Of a stretch of 8,073 bases of DNA, positions 1-6,516 are shown piece by piece. How positions within the stretch are numbered: the stretch's first letter is position 1; every line of letters starts with the position of its first letter. The DNA comes from Bacillota bacterium. GTDB taxonomy: Bacteria > Bacillota > Clostridia > Acetivibrionales > DTU013. The translations under genes and the position numbers were made by a program. The DNA is taken from assembly GCA_023399355.1 (NCBI GenBank), contig JAEWQC010000116.1, positions 1-8,073 on the forward strand, written 5' to 3'. Under the pieces are notes generated by a model, which made no database searches, was not told the DNA's origin, and saw only the letters and a program-made list of their open reading frames with translations.

Positions 1-2
1 AC

Positions 3-848
3 GCCGTCACCCAGAATTACAATACACAGGTAGCCAAGCCCGGCGACCCCATCAGAACCGGATACACCTTTGGCGGCTGGTACGCCGGTGACAACGGAAC
101 GGGCAGTGCGATCACTTTCCCCTGCACATTGACAGCGGACAAAACCGTCTACGCAAAGTGGACAATTAATACATATACGGTAACCTACAAGAACAATTAT
201 AACAACACCGATGCAACAGACTTTAATACTCTGGCAGTGGTTTATGGCAGTAAGTTGTCTGCTCCGACGCAGCCTACAAGAACCGGATATACTTTCGGAG
301 GCTGGTATACAGAAGCCGCTTGTACAGACGCGTGGAATTTTAGAAACAATACGGTGGCGGACAATATAACTCTCTATGCAAAGTGGACGGCAGCCCCGAA
401 TACTACATATTCTGTCACCTATGCTCCGAATGGTGCAACCTCAGGCAACGTACCGGTTGACAGCAATGAATATATCTCAGGCACTGCGGCAAAGGTAAAA
501 GCCAATTCGGGAAGCCTTGCCAGAGCGGGCTACAACTTTGGCGGCTGGAGCAATGAGACAACATATACAGCTGGACAAACCCTCACAATTACAGGTAATG
601 TTACGTTGTCAGCAGTTTGGACGGCAGTACTGGCAACTTATACGGTGACCTACAATAATAACTATACCGGAGGCGGTACATATGCGACACAGACAAGTAT
701 CGCATCAGGCGCAATCTTGACGAAACCTTCAGATCCAGGCTGTAGCGGCTATTCGTTTATTGGCTGGTATAAAGATGCAGCTTGTGTGAATCTATGGAAG
801 TTTAGCATTGATACTGTCAAAGCAGATGTGAACCTATATGCTAAGTGG
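3..848 (+). repeat. Four tandem InlB B-type coding repeats
   Basis: Four units of roughly 70 codons lie head to tail within the SLH gene, ending at the Trp codons at 159-161, 384-386, 618-620 and 846-848. The first is cut by the window edge. Units 1, 2 and 4 keep GY.F.GWY and YAKW. Unit 3 is divergent, with GYNFGGWSNE and SAVW. DNA identity between units is only patchy, so the repeat is a protein-level module rather than a recent duplication. More units probably lie upstream. Confidence 0.85.
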
Positions 849-2600
849 GTAGAAAAAACATACACCGTCAGTGGTAAAGTAGTAGATGATGCAGAAACAC
901 CTGTTGCCGTCATTGGTGCTAAAGTAACAGTAAAACAGGGGAATGTCCAGTTTGGAAATACTGGAACAACAGACAGCAACGGCACCTTCACTATAACAGG
1001 CGTGCCTGACGGTACCTATAACCTTATTGTTACCAATGATGAACAGGAAGTTACAACCTGCATTACTGTCAGCGGAGGCAACTATACGTACACAGGATCC
1101 ATCACATTGCCAAGCGGCAATAAAAATTCAACATTGGATGTCATCGGCTCGGAAACACCAAATGTTGTAGTGGATAATCTGAACAATGTTTTTAATGATT
1201 CAAATGTGTATGGTACTTCTGATCAAAGTACCGTTTCAAACGGTGGCACTGTTGAAATAAAGTTAACCGTGCAGAAAAATGATAATTCGACGAACAAAGC
1301 TACAGTCGAAGCGGCTATGAGTTCCGACGGATACACAACAGGGACTATTCTTGATGTAGATATGACAAAGACATCGACATCAAGCAGCGGTGCATCTGAG
1401 GAGTCAGCAATCACAGCAACAAGTAACCTTATCACGATTATCATACCGCTCCCCGCTGAGCTTCAGGGCAAGGCCAACTATGTTGTATACCGTGCCCATG
1501 ATTATGGAAGTGGCGTTGTGGCAGACGCCATTACAACTACCGCAAAAAATGGTGAATATATAGAAGTCAACAGTGATAAAACCCAGATTACAGCACATTT
1601 AAAATACTTCAGTACCTATGCTATTGCATATACCACCAGCAGTTCAACTCCGTCTACACCTTCGTCCAGTTCCGTGGCTGTTAGTAGCTATGCAATTAAA
1701 TCAACGGCAGGCGCTGGTGGCAGCATAAGTCCGAGCGGCAGCGTGAACGTGACAGCAGGGCAGAGTAAAACCTACACTATTACAGTCAATCAAGGTTACA
1801 AAATTTCCGATGTGATGGTAGACGGCAAAAGCGTTGGTGCCGTCGCAAGCTATACCTTCTCGAATGTAAGCACAGCACACACGATAGAAGCGGTATTTGC
1901 GAAAGCTGCTGGTTTGCCTCATTATATAAATGACAAGGGCAATAATGTGTTCATCGGCTTTGCCTCGGATGCCGGCGGTACAATGAAATACATTGCGCCG
2001 CAAGGCAAGACAGTGCTGTTCAAAGAAAATCCGAAGAACTTTACAGATATTTCCGGGAATTGGGCAAAATCATATATTGATTTCGTCACGGAAAGAGAAC
2101 TGTTCTTAGGCACCGGCAACAATACATTCTCACCTGAAACAGGAATGACAAGAGCCATGCTTGCAACAGTTATTGGCAGGCTTTATGAGAGGTCATACAG
2201 CGAACTCGCAACGACGGGTACCGAAAGCAAGTTCAGTGACGCCGACTACAACGCCTATTATGGAAACTATGTTGATTGGGCAGTTGAAAACAATATAATT
2301 ACCGGTGTTGGAAACGGTAAATTTGAACCGGATCGAAAGACAACCCGCGAAGAGATGGCTGTGATGCTTTACCGCTTTGCAAAATTCCTGAACGTTTCCG
2401 TCACCGTTTCGGGAGCATTGGAGCTGAATTATCCAGATGCCTCATCCATATCGTCCTGGGCAGCAGATGCGGCGAAGTATTGCCAGAAAACCGGAATCAT
2501 TTCAGGTCGTGACGGCGGAAAATTCGTCCCGCAGGGCATGGCAACAAGAGCAGAGGTTGCGACTATTCTACAAAGATTCATTGAGAATACAGTAAAATAG
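3..2600 (+). CDS. SLH-domain cell-surface protein with InlB-type repeats (5' end outside window)
   Basis: The frame is open from the first bases of the window, so the real start and any signal peptide lie upstream; the TTG at 129 is only an internal codon. Of 865 visible residues, about 1-282 hold four InlB B/Listeria-Bacteroides (Flg_new) repeats with the pattern GY.F.GW...YAKW. Residues about 287-371 look like a carboxypeptidase-regulatory beta-sandwich (SGKVVDD..., then DSNGTFTITGVPDGTYNL). Residues 377-545 are an unassigned, probably beta-rich region ending HLKYFSTYAIAY. A Ser/Pro/Thr-rich linker follows, then a divergent InlB-like repeat at about 563-635. Three SLH domains close the protein (about 680-727, 744-795, 810-863), with TRAM, TREE and TRAE motifs. 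SLH triplets normally bind pyruvylated secondary cell-wall polymer, so this is inferred to be an exported wall-anchored protein, perhaps an adhesin. Its ligand cannot be read from the sequence. A hairpin follows the stop, suggesting the transcript ends here. Confidence 0.93.
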   Translation, partial: AVTQNYNTQVAKPGDPIRTGYTFGGWYAGDNGTGSAITFPCTLTADKTVYAKWTINTYTVTYKNNYNNTDATDFNTLAVVYGSKLSAPTQPTRTGYTFGGWYTEAACTDAWNFRNNTVADNITLYAKWTAAPNTTYSVTYAPNGATSGNVPVDSNEYISGTAAKVKANSGSLARAGYNFGGWSNETTYTAGQTLTITGNVTLSAVWTAVLATYTVTYNNNYTGGGTYATQTSIASGAILTKPSDPGCSGYSFIGWYKDAACVNLWKFSIDTVKADVNLYAKWVEKTYTVSGKVVDDAETPVAVIGAKVTVKQGNVQFGNTGTTDSNGTFTITGVPDGTYNLIVTNDEQEVTTCITVSGGNYTYTGSITLPSGNKNSTLDVIGSETPNVVVDNLNNVFNDSNVYGTSDQSTVSNGGTVEIKLTVQKNDNSTNKATVEAAMSSDGYTTGTILDVDMTKTSTSSSGASEESAITATSNLITIIIPLPAELQGKANYVVYRAHDYGSGVVADAITTTAKNGEYIEVNSDKTQITAHLKYFSTYAIAYTTSSSTPSTPSSSSVAVSSYAIKSTAGAGGSISPSGSVNVTAGQSKTYTITVNQGYKISDVMVDGKSVGAVASYTFSNVSTAHTIEAVFAKAAGLPHYINDKGNNVFIGFASDAGGTMKYIAPQGKTVLFKENPKNFTDISGNWAKSYIDFVTERELFLGTGNNTFSPETGMTRAMLATVIGRLYERSYSELATTGTESKFSDADYNAYYGNYVDWAVENNIITGVGNGKFEPDRKTTREEMAVMLYRFAKFLNVSVTVSGALELNYPDASSISSWAADAAKYCQKTGIISGRDGGKFVPQGMATRAEVATILQRFIENTVK

Positions 2601-2642
2601 TATTACCGGCACATATTAACAGTGAACATAGAAATAGATGGC

Positions 2643-2706
2643 GCAGATAGATACCGCCTCTGAAAATAACCGACAACCGGGTATTTTTAGGGGCGGTATC
2701 TATTTG
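2643..2706 (+). terminator. Long hairpin after the SLH gene, probable terminator
   Basis: ATAGATACCGCC at 2647-2658 is perfectly complementary to GGCGGTATCTAT at 2692-2703. Pairing continues inward for about ten more positions, including two G-U pairs, to a loop near 2669-2681. It begins about 45 bases after the stop of the SLH gene. The 3' side is T-rich (TATTTGGTATATTTC) but has no clean U-run, so it may be a weak or bidirectional terminator or an mRNA-stabilising 3' structure. Confidence 0.6.
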
Positions 2707-2779
2707 GTATATTTCAGTGCTAAAGCTAACGGCGACCACAAGTAGATAATTACTTTGACACACATTCAAGTCCCCTTGA

Positions 2780-3031
2780 GTGAACAAATGTATTCTATGG
2801 GAAGAGATACATGCATATAAAAGTCAGCTACAGCCAATGGTAACAAGTTCAGAAGAAGTCGGAATTATGTTACCTTGCTCTGAAAATGGGTTTTACAATT
2901 ACTTCGCAGGAATACATGCTAATGTAAATAATTGTGTGATGAAAAGAAAAATTGATCAATGGATACTGCCACAGTTTGAATACATTGTTTGCTCATTTAA
3001 AGCAGAGAATTTTCATTTTCTCCTTATGTAG
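2780..3031 (+). pseudogene. Remnant of an AraC-type regulator effector-binding (GyrI-like) domain
   Basis: The frame encodes 83 residues from a GTG, with no visible ribosome binding site and a stop codon immediately upstream. The middle and end read like the small-molecule-binding GyrI-like domain found at the C-terminus of many AraC-family regulators. The cues are FYNYFAGI (strand plus the aromatic/Gly-Ile pattern), then IDQWILPQFEYIVCSF (the usual W.IP...Y.V motif), then KAENF. The DNA-binding helix-turn-helix part is absent, and the domain stops after AENFHFLLM, short of its final helix and strand. This suggests a fragment truncated at both ends. The assignment rests on pattern memory only. 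It could instead be a small stand-alone GyrI-like protein with a degraded end, or a chance ORF. The break lies about 16 bases before the left 56-bp repeat. Confidence 0.45.
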
Positions 3032-3046
3032 TTTTTAGAAATATAC

Positions 3047-3102
3047 CCTGCCGCCAAGGCTCCACCAGGTTCAAACGGCATCTTTTTTGTATCCTCAAGG
3101 CA
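3047..3102 (+). repeat. 56-bp direct repeat, left copy
   Basis: This copy matches 4781-4836 at 49 of 56 positions with no gaps, in the same orientation. Homology stops sharply on both sides. It holds a potential stem TGCCG (3049-3053) with CGGCA (3076-3080), directly followed by TCTTTTTT at 3081-3088, which resembles an intrinsic terminator. After that comes a conserved segment, GTATCCTCAAGGCA. It lies just after the AraC-like remnant and 262 bases before the acyltransferase start. Confidence 0.85.
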
Positions 3103-3259
3103 TACAGAATGTTGTGTGAGGATTGAGAGGCTGAAAGGTTGACAAATGAAGGATTCTGGGCAATTTTAGAGTGACAGTGACAAAGTAACCCTTGAGGAGA
3201 TAAATAAGATGAAATAGGGATCAAATATGTATTTTTTCAGGCTTTTTACCTCTTTTTGT
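3103..3259. other. Intergenic stretch with no supported gene
   Basis: Between the left 56-bp repeat and the acyltransferase promoter no frame gives a credible gene. Short peptide runs such as ERLTNEGFWAILE and SDSDKVTLEEINKMK are broken by stops and may be decayed coding sequence, but I cannot assign them. CCTTGAGG at about 3190-3197 is the reverse complement of CCTCAAGG in the repeat at about 3093-3100, which would allow a long-range stem of roughly 90-base loop. Confidence 0.4.
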
Positions 3260-3276
3260 TTGACAGATGCTATCTA

Positions 3277-3305
3277 TTGACATTGAATTTGTGAAATAAT
3301 ACACT
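3277..3305 (+). promoter_or_regulatory. Putative sigma-A-type promoter of the acyltransferase gene
   Basis: TTGACA at 3277-3282 is a perfect -35 box. A 17-base spacer leads to TACACT at 3300-3305, which matches TATAAT at four of six positions. A second TTGACA at 3260-3265 pairs at 17 bases with the weaker TTGAAT. The implied start site near 3312 gives a leader of about 50 bases with a purine-rich ribosome binding site, AGAAGGGAGAA, at about 3345-3355. Confidence 0.5.
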
Positions 3306-3363
3306 AATATGGAATTATATATACTATTGGCTACATATCGGACGAGAAGGGAGAAATAAAGTA

Positions 3364-4629
3364 TTGAATAATCGTACTGTAAGTTATCGAGTTGAAGCAT
3401 GGGATATGCTGCAACATCTGTTTAAAGTGAAAAAAATCAGTGACCATACTCTGCGTTTTGTTGCAACGTTTTCTGGAAAACTTGATTTAGACCGCTTTAA
3501 GAAGGCAGTTAATATATCAGCGGAAGCCTTTCCGCTCATCAAAAGCAGGTTCAATGAAACTAAATTTCGCCCTTGCTGGGAAGATCAAGGCTATACGTCA
3601 GACGATATGGTGAAATTTATTGAAACCTCCTTTACAGATGAAAGTGTAAACTGTTTCATCTGTAAAGGAGTGGATACTTATAATGGCCCACAATTGATGA
3701 TGGAGGTAATTCGTAATAATGAATTTGATACGCTCTGTATATCAATGAATCATATGTTGTGCGATGCTGCTGGGTTCAAGGATTTTCTGTATATGCTGAG
3801 TGATATCTACATAAATATTGATAAAAAACCAAATTACAAGCTGGCGGCTATGGATGATAGAAAGATCAGGCAAGTTTTTAAAACATTTTCAGTACGAGAT
3901 AAAATAAAAATCATGTTCAGTAAAAATAATACGCTCGTGCATGACTCGGCAAAATTTGATTTGGAGGGAGATATTGATAACCCTTTTATTGAAATGAGGA
4001 CTATTTCAAAAGATTATTTTTGCCGCATTAAGGCCTATGCAAAAGAATATAGCGTTACTGTGAACGATGTTATTCTTACAGCTTACATGCGCGTCCTCTT
4101 TCAGGTATTTGGCCGTACTATCATCGTGCCTTGTGTAGTAGACCTGAGAAAATATCTTCCAAACCGCGAGGCAAACGGTATTTGTAATTTAATTTCCAAT
4201 CTTACATGTAATATAGGTTCAGAGATTGGCATGCCATTTGAGCAAACGCTTTATAAAGTCAAACAGGTAATGGATAAGGAGAAAGTGGACATATCTTGTG
4301 TCAAAAGTCTCGTCGTAATGGAAAAGGTTTTTGATATTGTTCCTTACAAATTGGCAAGAGGTATTGTTGAAAAGAATTATTCTCATGCGCATATTGAATT
4401 CACGAATATAGGAATAATTGATAAAACTCAGCTTGCTTTTGGAAATATTGAAATCACTGAAGCTTTTATGACAGGTTCAATCAAATATAGCCCTTGTTTT
4501 GAACTCGCTATTTCAACTTTTAACGACCGGCCAACGCTTTGTGTTAATTTATTTGGAACACATTCTGATAAAAATAAAATATCACATTTTTTGAATAACC
4601 TTGTTAATGAGTTGCAAAATGCTATGTGA
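3364..4629 (+). CDS. Stand-alone condensation-domain-like acyltransferase
   Basis: This 421-residue protein looks like a member of the CoA-dependent acyltransferase superfamily: NRPS condensation domains, PapA-type and alcohol acyltransferases, and chloramphenicol acetyltransferase fold. The active-site motif HHxxxDG appears as NHMLCDAAG, with H130 as the expected catalytic base and D134 as the structural Asp. The first His is Asn129 and the Gly follows one residue later. A later EFTNIG (from about residue 346) fits the SNLG-like segment of this fold. Its length is right for a complete two-lobed single-domain enzyme. No signal peptide or membrane segment is seen. The TTG start is supported by GGGAG about ten bases upstream; no in-frame ATG lies near. 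Acyl donor and acceptor are unknown, and no carrier protein, adenylation domain or thioesterase lies nearby. The gene is monocistronic, with its own promoter, between two copies of a 56-bp repeat. Its AT-rich codon use differs from the SLH gene, compatible with transfer. Confidence 0.8.
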   Translation: MNNRTVSYRVEAWDMLQHLFKVKKISDHTLRFVATFSGKLDLDRFKKAVNISAEAFPLIKSRFNETKFRPCWEDQGYTSDDMVKFIETSFTDESVNCFICKGVDTYNGPQLMMEVIRNNEFDTLCISMNHMLCDAAGFKDFLYMLSDIYINIDKKPNYKLAAMDDRKIRQVFKTFSVRDKIKIMFSKNNTLVHDSAKFDLEGDIDNPFIEMRTISKDYFCRIKAYAKEYSVTVNDVILTAYMRVLFQVFGRTIIVPCVVDLRKYLPNREANGICNLISNLTCNIGSEIGMPFEQTLYKVKQVMDKEKVDISCVKSLVVMEKVFDIVPYKLARGIVEKNYSHAHIEFTNIGIIDKTQLAFGNIEITEAFMTGSIKYSPCFELAISTFNDRPTLCVNLFGTHSDKNKISHFLNNLVNELQNAM

Positions 4630-4780
4630 CTTAATAACTTATTAATTTGGAGCTTCATATTGTAGGTTAAATGATAATTGTGAGTGAAAAGAAGAAATAT
4701 GGCCTATATTCGGTAAAATTCTGGACTGGCAGTCTTTATAACCTTCAGAAATCAGTTGATTAATTATAGTTGGTTAATAA
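4630..4780. other. Intergenic stretch after the acyltransferase, no supported gene
   Basis: No convincing gene is seen. A 27-codon frame from GTG at 4680 to TAA at 4761-4763 (MSEKKKYGLYSVKFWTGSLY...) lacks a ribosome binding site and family resemblance. The first obvious terminator-like structure downstream of the acyltransferase is the one inside the right 56-bp repeat. Confidence 0.4.
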
Positions 4781-4836
4781 CCTGCCGCCTAGGTCCTACC
4801 AGGCTCAAGCGGCATCTTTCTTGTATCCTCAAGGCA
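4781..4836 (+). repeat. 56-bp direct repeat, right copy
   Basis: This is the second copy of the element at 3047-3102, differing at seven positions. Its stem is one pair longer: TGCCGC (4783-4788) with GCGGCA (4809-4814). On the complementary strand an inner CCTGG/CTAGG pairing is also possible. The final GTATCCTCAAGGCA is identical in both copies. It lies about 150 bases after the acyltransferase stop and 166 bases before the recombinase start. Confidence 0.85.
4783..4822 (+). terminator. Hairpin plus T-run inside the right repeat, possible terminator
   Basis: The six-base GC-rich stem TGCCGC/GCGGCA encloses a 20-base loop and is followed by TCTTTCTT at 4815-4822, the arrangement of an intrinsic terminator. 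It is positioned to end acyltransferase transcription. The large loop and interrupted T-run make it moderate in quality. The same structure in the left repeat carries a better T-run. Confidence 0.4.
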
Positions 4837-4939
4837 CGTGGAGCTAATAATCCTGTTGCAAAAGCTTTAAGCGTTGAAAATTCAATGGTTTGAAGCCTTG
4901 GAAAAATGAGCTATAAATTAGATGTGGGAGGATGACTTT

Positions 4940-4965
4940 CGCGTCTTTTCTTTTACGCGTATAAT
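4940..4965 (+). promoter_or_regulatory. Putative recombinase promoter with overlapping inverted repeat
   Basis: A perfect -10 box TATAAT lies at 4960-4965, about 37 bases before the recombinase ATG. No good -35 is present at the correct spacing (TTTCGC at 17 bases). Immediately upstream, CGCGT (4940-4944) and ACGCG (4955-4959) form an inverted repeat with a ten-base spacer that fills the -35/-10 interval. This could be an operator for a repressor or an activator site compensating for the poor -35. Either role is inference. Confidence 0.4.
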
Positions 4966-5001
4966 TTTCATGGATATTCATTTTTATGAAGAGGATGAGC
5001 C

Positions 5002-5874
5002 ATGAAAAAGGTTAGGATTATACCTCCTATTCCAAAGGAGTATAAAAAGCTTAAAGTTGTCGCCTATTGCAGGGTCAGCAACTTCAGACCGGCACAGATG
5101 CGCAGCCTGGAGATTCAAATAAAAACCTACAAGAAAATGATTCGAAGCCACCCCGACTGGATTTATGCAGGGGTATTTTATGATGTCGAAAGCGGGCTGC
5201 GTCGGAACGGCAGAACCGAACTGGACAAAATGCTAAAGAAAGCGGCGAAAGGTGAAGTTGATTACATCATCACAAAGTCAATCAGTAGGGTGTCTCGAGA
5301 CACTCTAGAGATTTTGCAGATTGTAAGATTTTTAAGGGAGCGAGGGATCAATATGCACTTTGAGAACGAGAAGTTAGATTCAATCGATGCGGATAAAGAA
5401 TTTGAGATTACACTAAGGGGGATGCTAGCACAGGACGAGAGCCGGAATACTAGCGAAAATGTTCAGTGGGGATTTCAGCGCAAGTTTGAAAAAGACGATA
5501 TCTTCACGAAGTATAAGAATTTTATGGGATACACCTGCGTAGATGGCGAAATTGTCATCGTTCCAGAGCAGGCAGAGGTAGTCAGGAAGATATTTGACTT
5601 GTATTTACAAGGTGGTACAATTAACTCAACAACTTTTTATGATGTTCTTACTGATTTCAAGTTAATAGATGAAGCTGAAAGTAAAACTAAAAATTATTTT
5701 ATGATAATTATATTTGAAAATTTTAAAGTGAATGGCAAAAATATCAAAGAGCAATTAGATGACTATATAATATGGATGATGAAAGCCAGATTCAATATAT
5801 CAAAGATTATTTTAAAAAACGAGATGGGAATAACTGCAACAGTTGTGGGAGAAACCTTATCGATGATTATGTAG
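5002..5874 (+). CDS. Large serine recombinase, truncated and running into unrelated sequence
   Basis: The ATG has a good ribosome binding site, GAGG at 4991-4994. Residues about 18-165 form a resolvase catalytic domain: AYCRVS carries Arg24 and the nucleophile Ser26, followed by SLEIQI and ITKSISRVSRDT, the usual active-site helix region. The PF07508-type Recombinase domain begins at about 170 (MGYTCVDGEIVIVPEQAEVVRKIFDLYL). Likeness to the family ends at about residue 205 (YLQGG). The remaining 85 residues are AT-rich and unrelated. Family members usually have about 500 residues, so most DNA-binding domains, including the zinc-ribbon and coiled-coil parts, are gone. Such enzymes normally integrate and excise mobile elements between att sites. 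This one is probably inactive for integration, though a catalytic-domain fragment could still be made. The expected GISGT-like motif reads VESGLRRNGRTEL. Confidence 0.85.
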   Translation: MKKVRIIPPIPKEYKKLKVVAYCRVSNFRPAQMRSLEIQIKTYKKMIRSHPDWIYAGVFYDVESGLRRNGRTELDKMLKKAAKGEVDYIITKSISRVSRDTLEILQIVRFLRERGINMHFENEKLDSIDADKEFEITLRGMLAQDESRNTSENVQWGFQRKFEKDDIFTKYKNFMGYTCVDGEIVIVPEQAEVVRKIFDLYLQGGTINSTTFYDVLTDFKLIDEAESKTKNYFMIIIFENFKVNGKNIKEQLDDYIIWMMKARFNISKIILKNEMGITATVVGETLSMIM

Positions 5875-5960
5875 AGCAGAGAATTTTTTATGCACCAATT
5901 CCATACCCTTTTGATGCACTTACAAATGATGAAGAAATGTATAAAAATAGTCCATATTAA
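5772..5960 (+). CDS. Small unidentified CxxC ORF, possible gene fragment
   Basis: This 62-residue frame overlaps the end of the recombinase frame by about 100 bases in another register. It contains KKRDGNNCNSCGRNL, a CxxC half-knuckle like the start of many HNH nucleases or zinc ribbons. No downstream His/Asn motif or second Cys pair follows before the stop, so an HNH call is not supported. No clear ribosome binding site precedes the ATG. It may be the rest of the gene whose earlier part forms the foreign tail of the recombinase frame, after a frameshift near 5770. Its product is unknown. Confidence 0.3.
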   Translation: MDDESQIQYIKDYFKKRDGNNCNSCGRNLIDDYVEQRIFYAPIPYPFDALTNDEEMYKNSPY

Positions 5961-6499
5961 TATATGCATCCGGGAGAACCTCTTGTATTTTTAATACTCC
6001 TTGTCGGCAAGCGGTTTATGAAGAGGATTATTTTGAAGCCTCTCAGATTAACAAACACTATTTGGGAAAGGGTCTAAGCAAGCAGTCCTTTGCCATTTGC
6101 AATCAAATCCGTGAAATTGATGAGTTTCTGGAAAAGGGACCGGAGTTCAAAGGAAAACTTCGAGAGAGCCACCCGGAAATTTGTTTTGTAGTCCTTGCAA
6201 CAAAGGATGACTTCTATTTGCCGCTCTATAACAGTAAGCATACGGAAGAAGGTTTTTGGGACAGGGTGGAGGTACTGGAGGAATTTTATGATAAAACCAG
6301 GGAGTTTGTTTCGTATATTTCATCACATTCAGTATTAAGGAGTCATCAGGTGGACTGTATAGATGCTTTATGTTTAGCAGTATCGGGACTTCTAGGATTA
6401 AACAACGGATTCACTTCCATACCGGCTACTCCGGCAAAAGATTCCAGAGGATTGAATATGGAAATTGTATATGGTAAAAAAGAGTCAGAGCACATATAG
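5951..6499 (+). pseudogene. DUF429 predicted RNase H-like protein, N-terminus missing
   Basis: The frame is open from 5951, directly after a TAG. Likeness to DUF429 starts at about 5969 with SGRTSCIFNTPCRQAVYEED, then SQINKHYLGKGLSKQSFAIC, IREIDEFL and the hallmark RESHPEICFVVL. It ends with the C-terminal helical part (VDCIDALCLAVSGLLG). The family usually starts with a VGID/VGVD strand and about 60-70 further residues before this point. These are absent, so the RNase H-like fold lacks its first strands and an acidic residue. A possible TTG start at 6062 has no ribosome binding site and would remove still more. Family function is only predicted (RNase H-like nuclease). The stop lies just upstream of the SEC-C gene, so both may once have been one transcript. 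It is probably non-functional. Confidence 0.75.
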
Positions 6500-6516
6500 C
6501 ACGAATGGAGAAGACT

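Noticed and set aside
129..131. TTG as start of the SLH protein
   Set aside because: The frame is open to the window edge and already encodes a GYTFGGWY repeat upstream, so this is an internal codon.
1701..2003. Minus-strand ORFs within the SLH, acyltransferase and SEC-C genes
   Set aside because: They are shadows of well-supported plus-strand genes, with no family resemblance or start signals.
2763..2782. Short hairpin CATTCAAG/CTTGAGTG before the AraC-like remnant
   Set aside because: An eight-pair stem with one G-U and no T-run; it overlaps a doubtful start codon and has no clear function.
4680..4763. 27-codon ORF starting with GTG
   Set aside because: No ribosome binding site, no recognisable family, too short to support.
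3047..4836. The 56-bp repeats as integron attC sites, CRISPR repeats or tRNA/5S fragments
   Set aside because: They lack attC core sites (GTTRRRY/RYYYAAC), occur only twice 1.7 kb apart, and do not fold into a tRNA or match 5S rRNA.
5772..5960. HNH endonuclease call for the CxxC ORF
   Set aside because: Only the RDG..C..CG half is present; no His-Asn-His residues follow before the stop.
4983..6028. 14-base exact repeat TTTATGAAGAGGAT at 4983-4996 and 6015-6028
   Set aside because: Could look like att-type repeats around the recombinase island, but one such match is close to chance in 8 kb of AT-rich DNA, and the second copy is inside DUF429 coding sequence.
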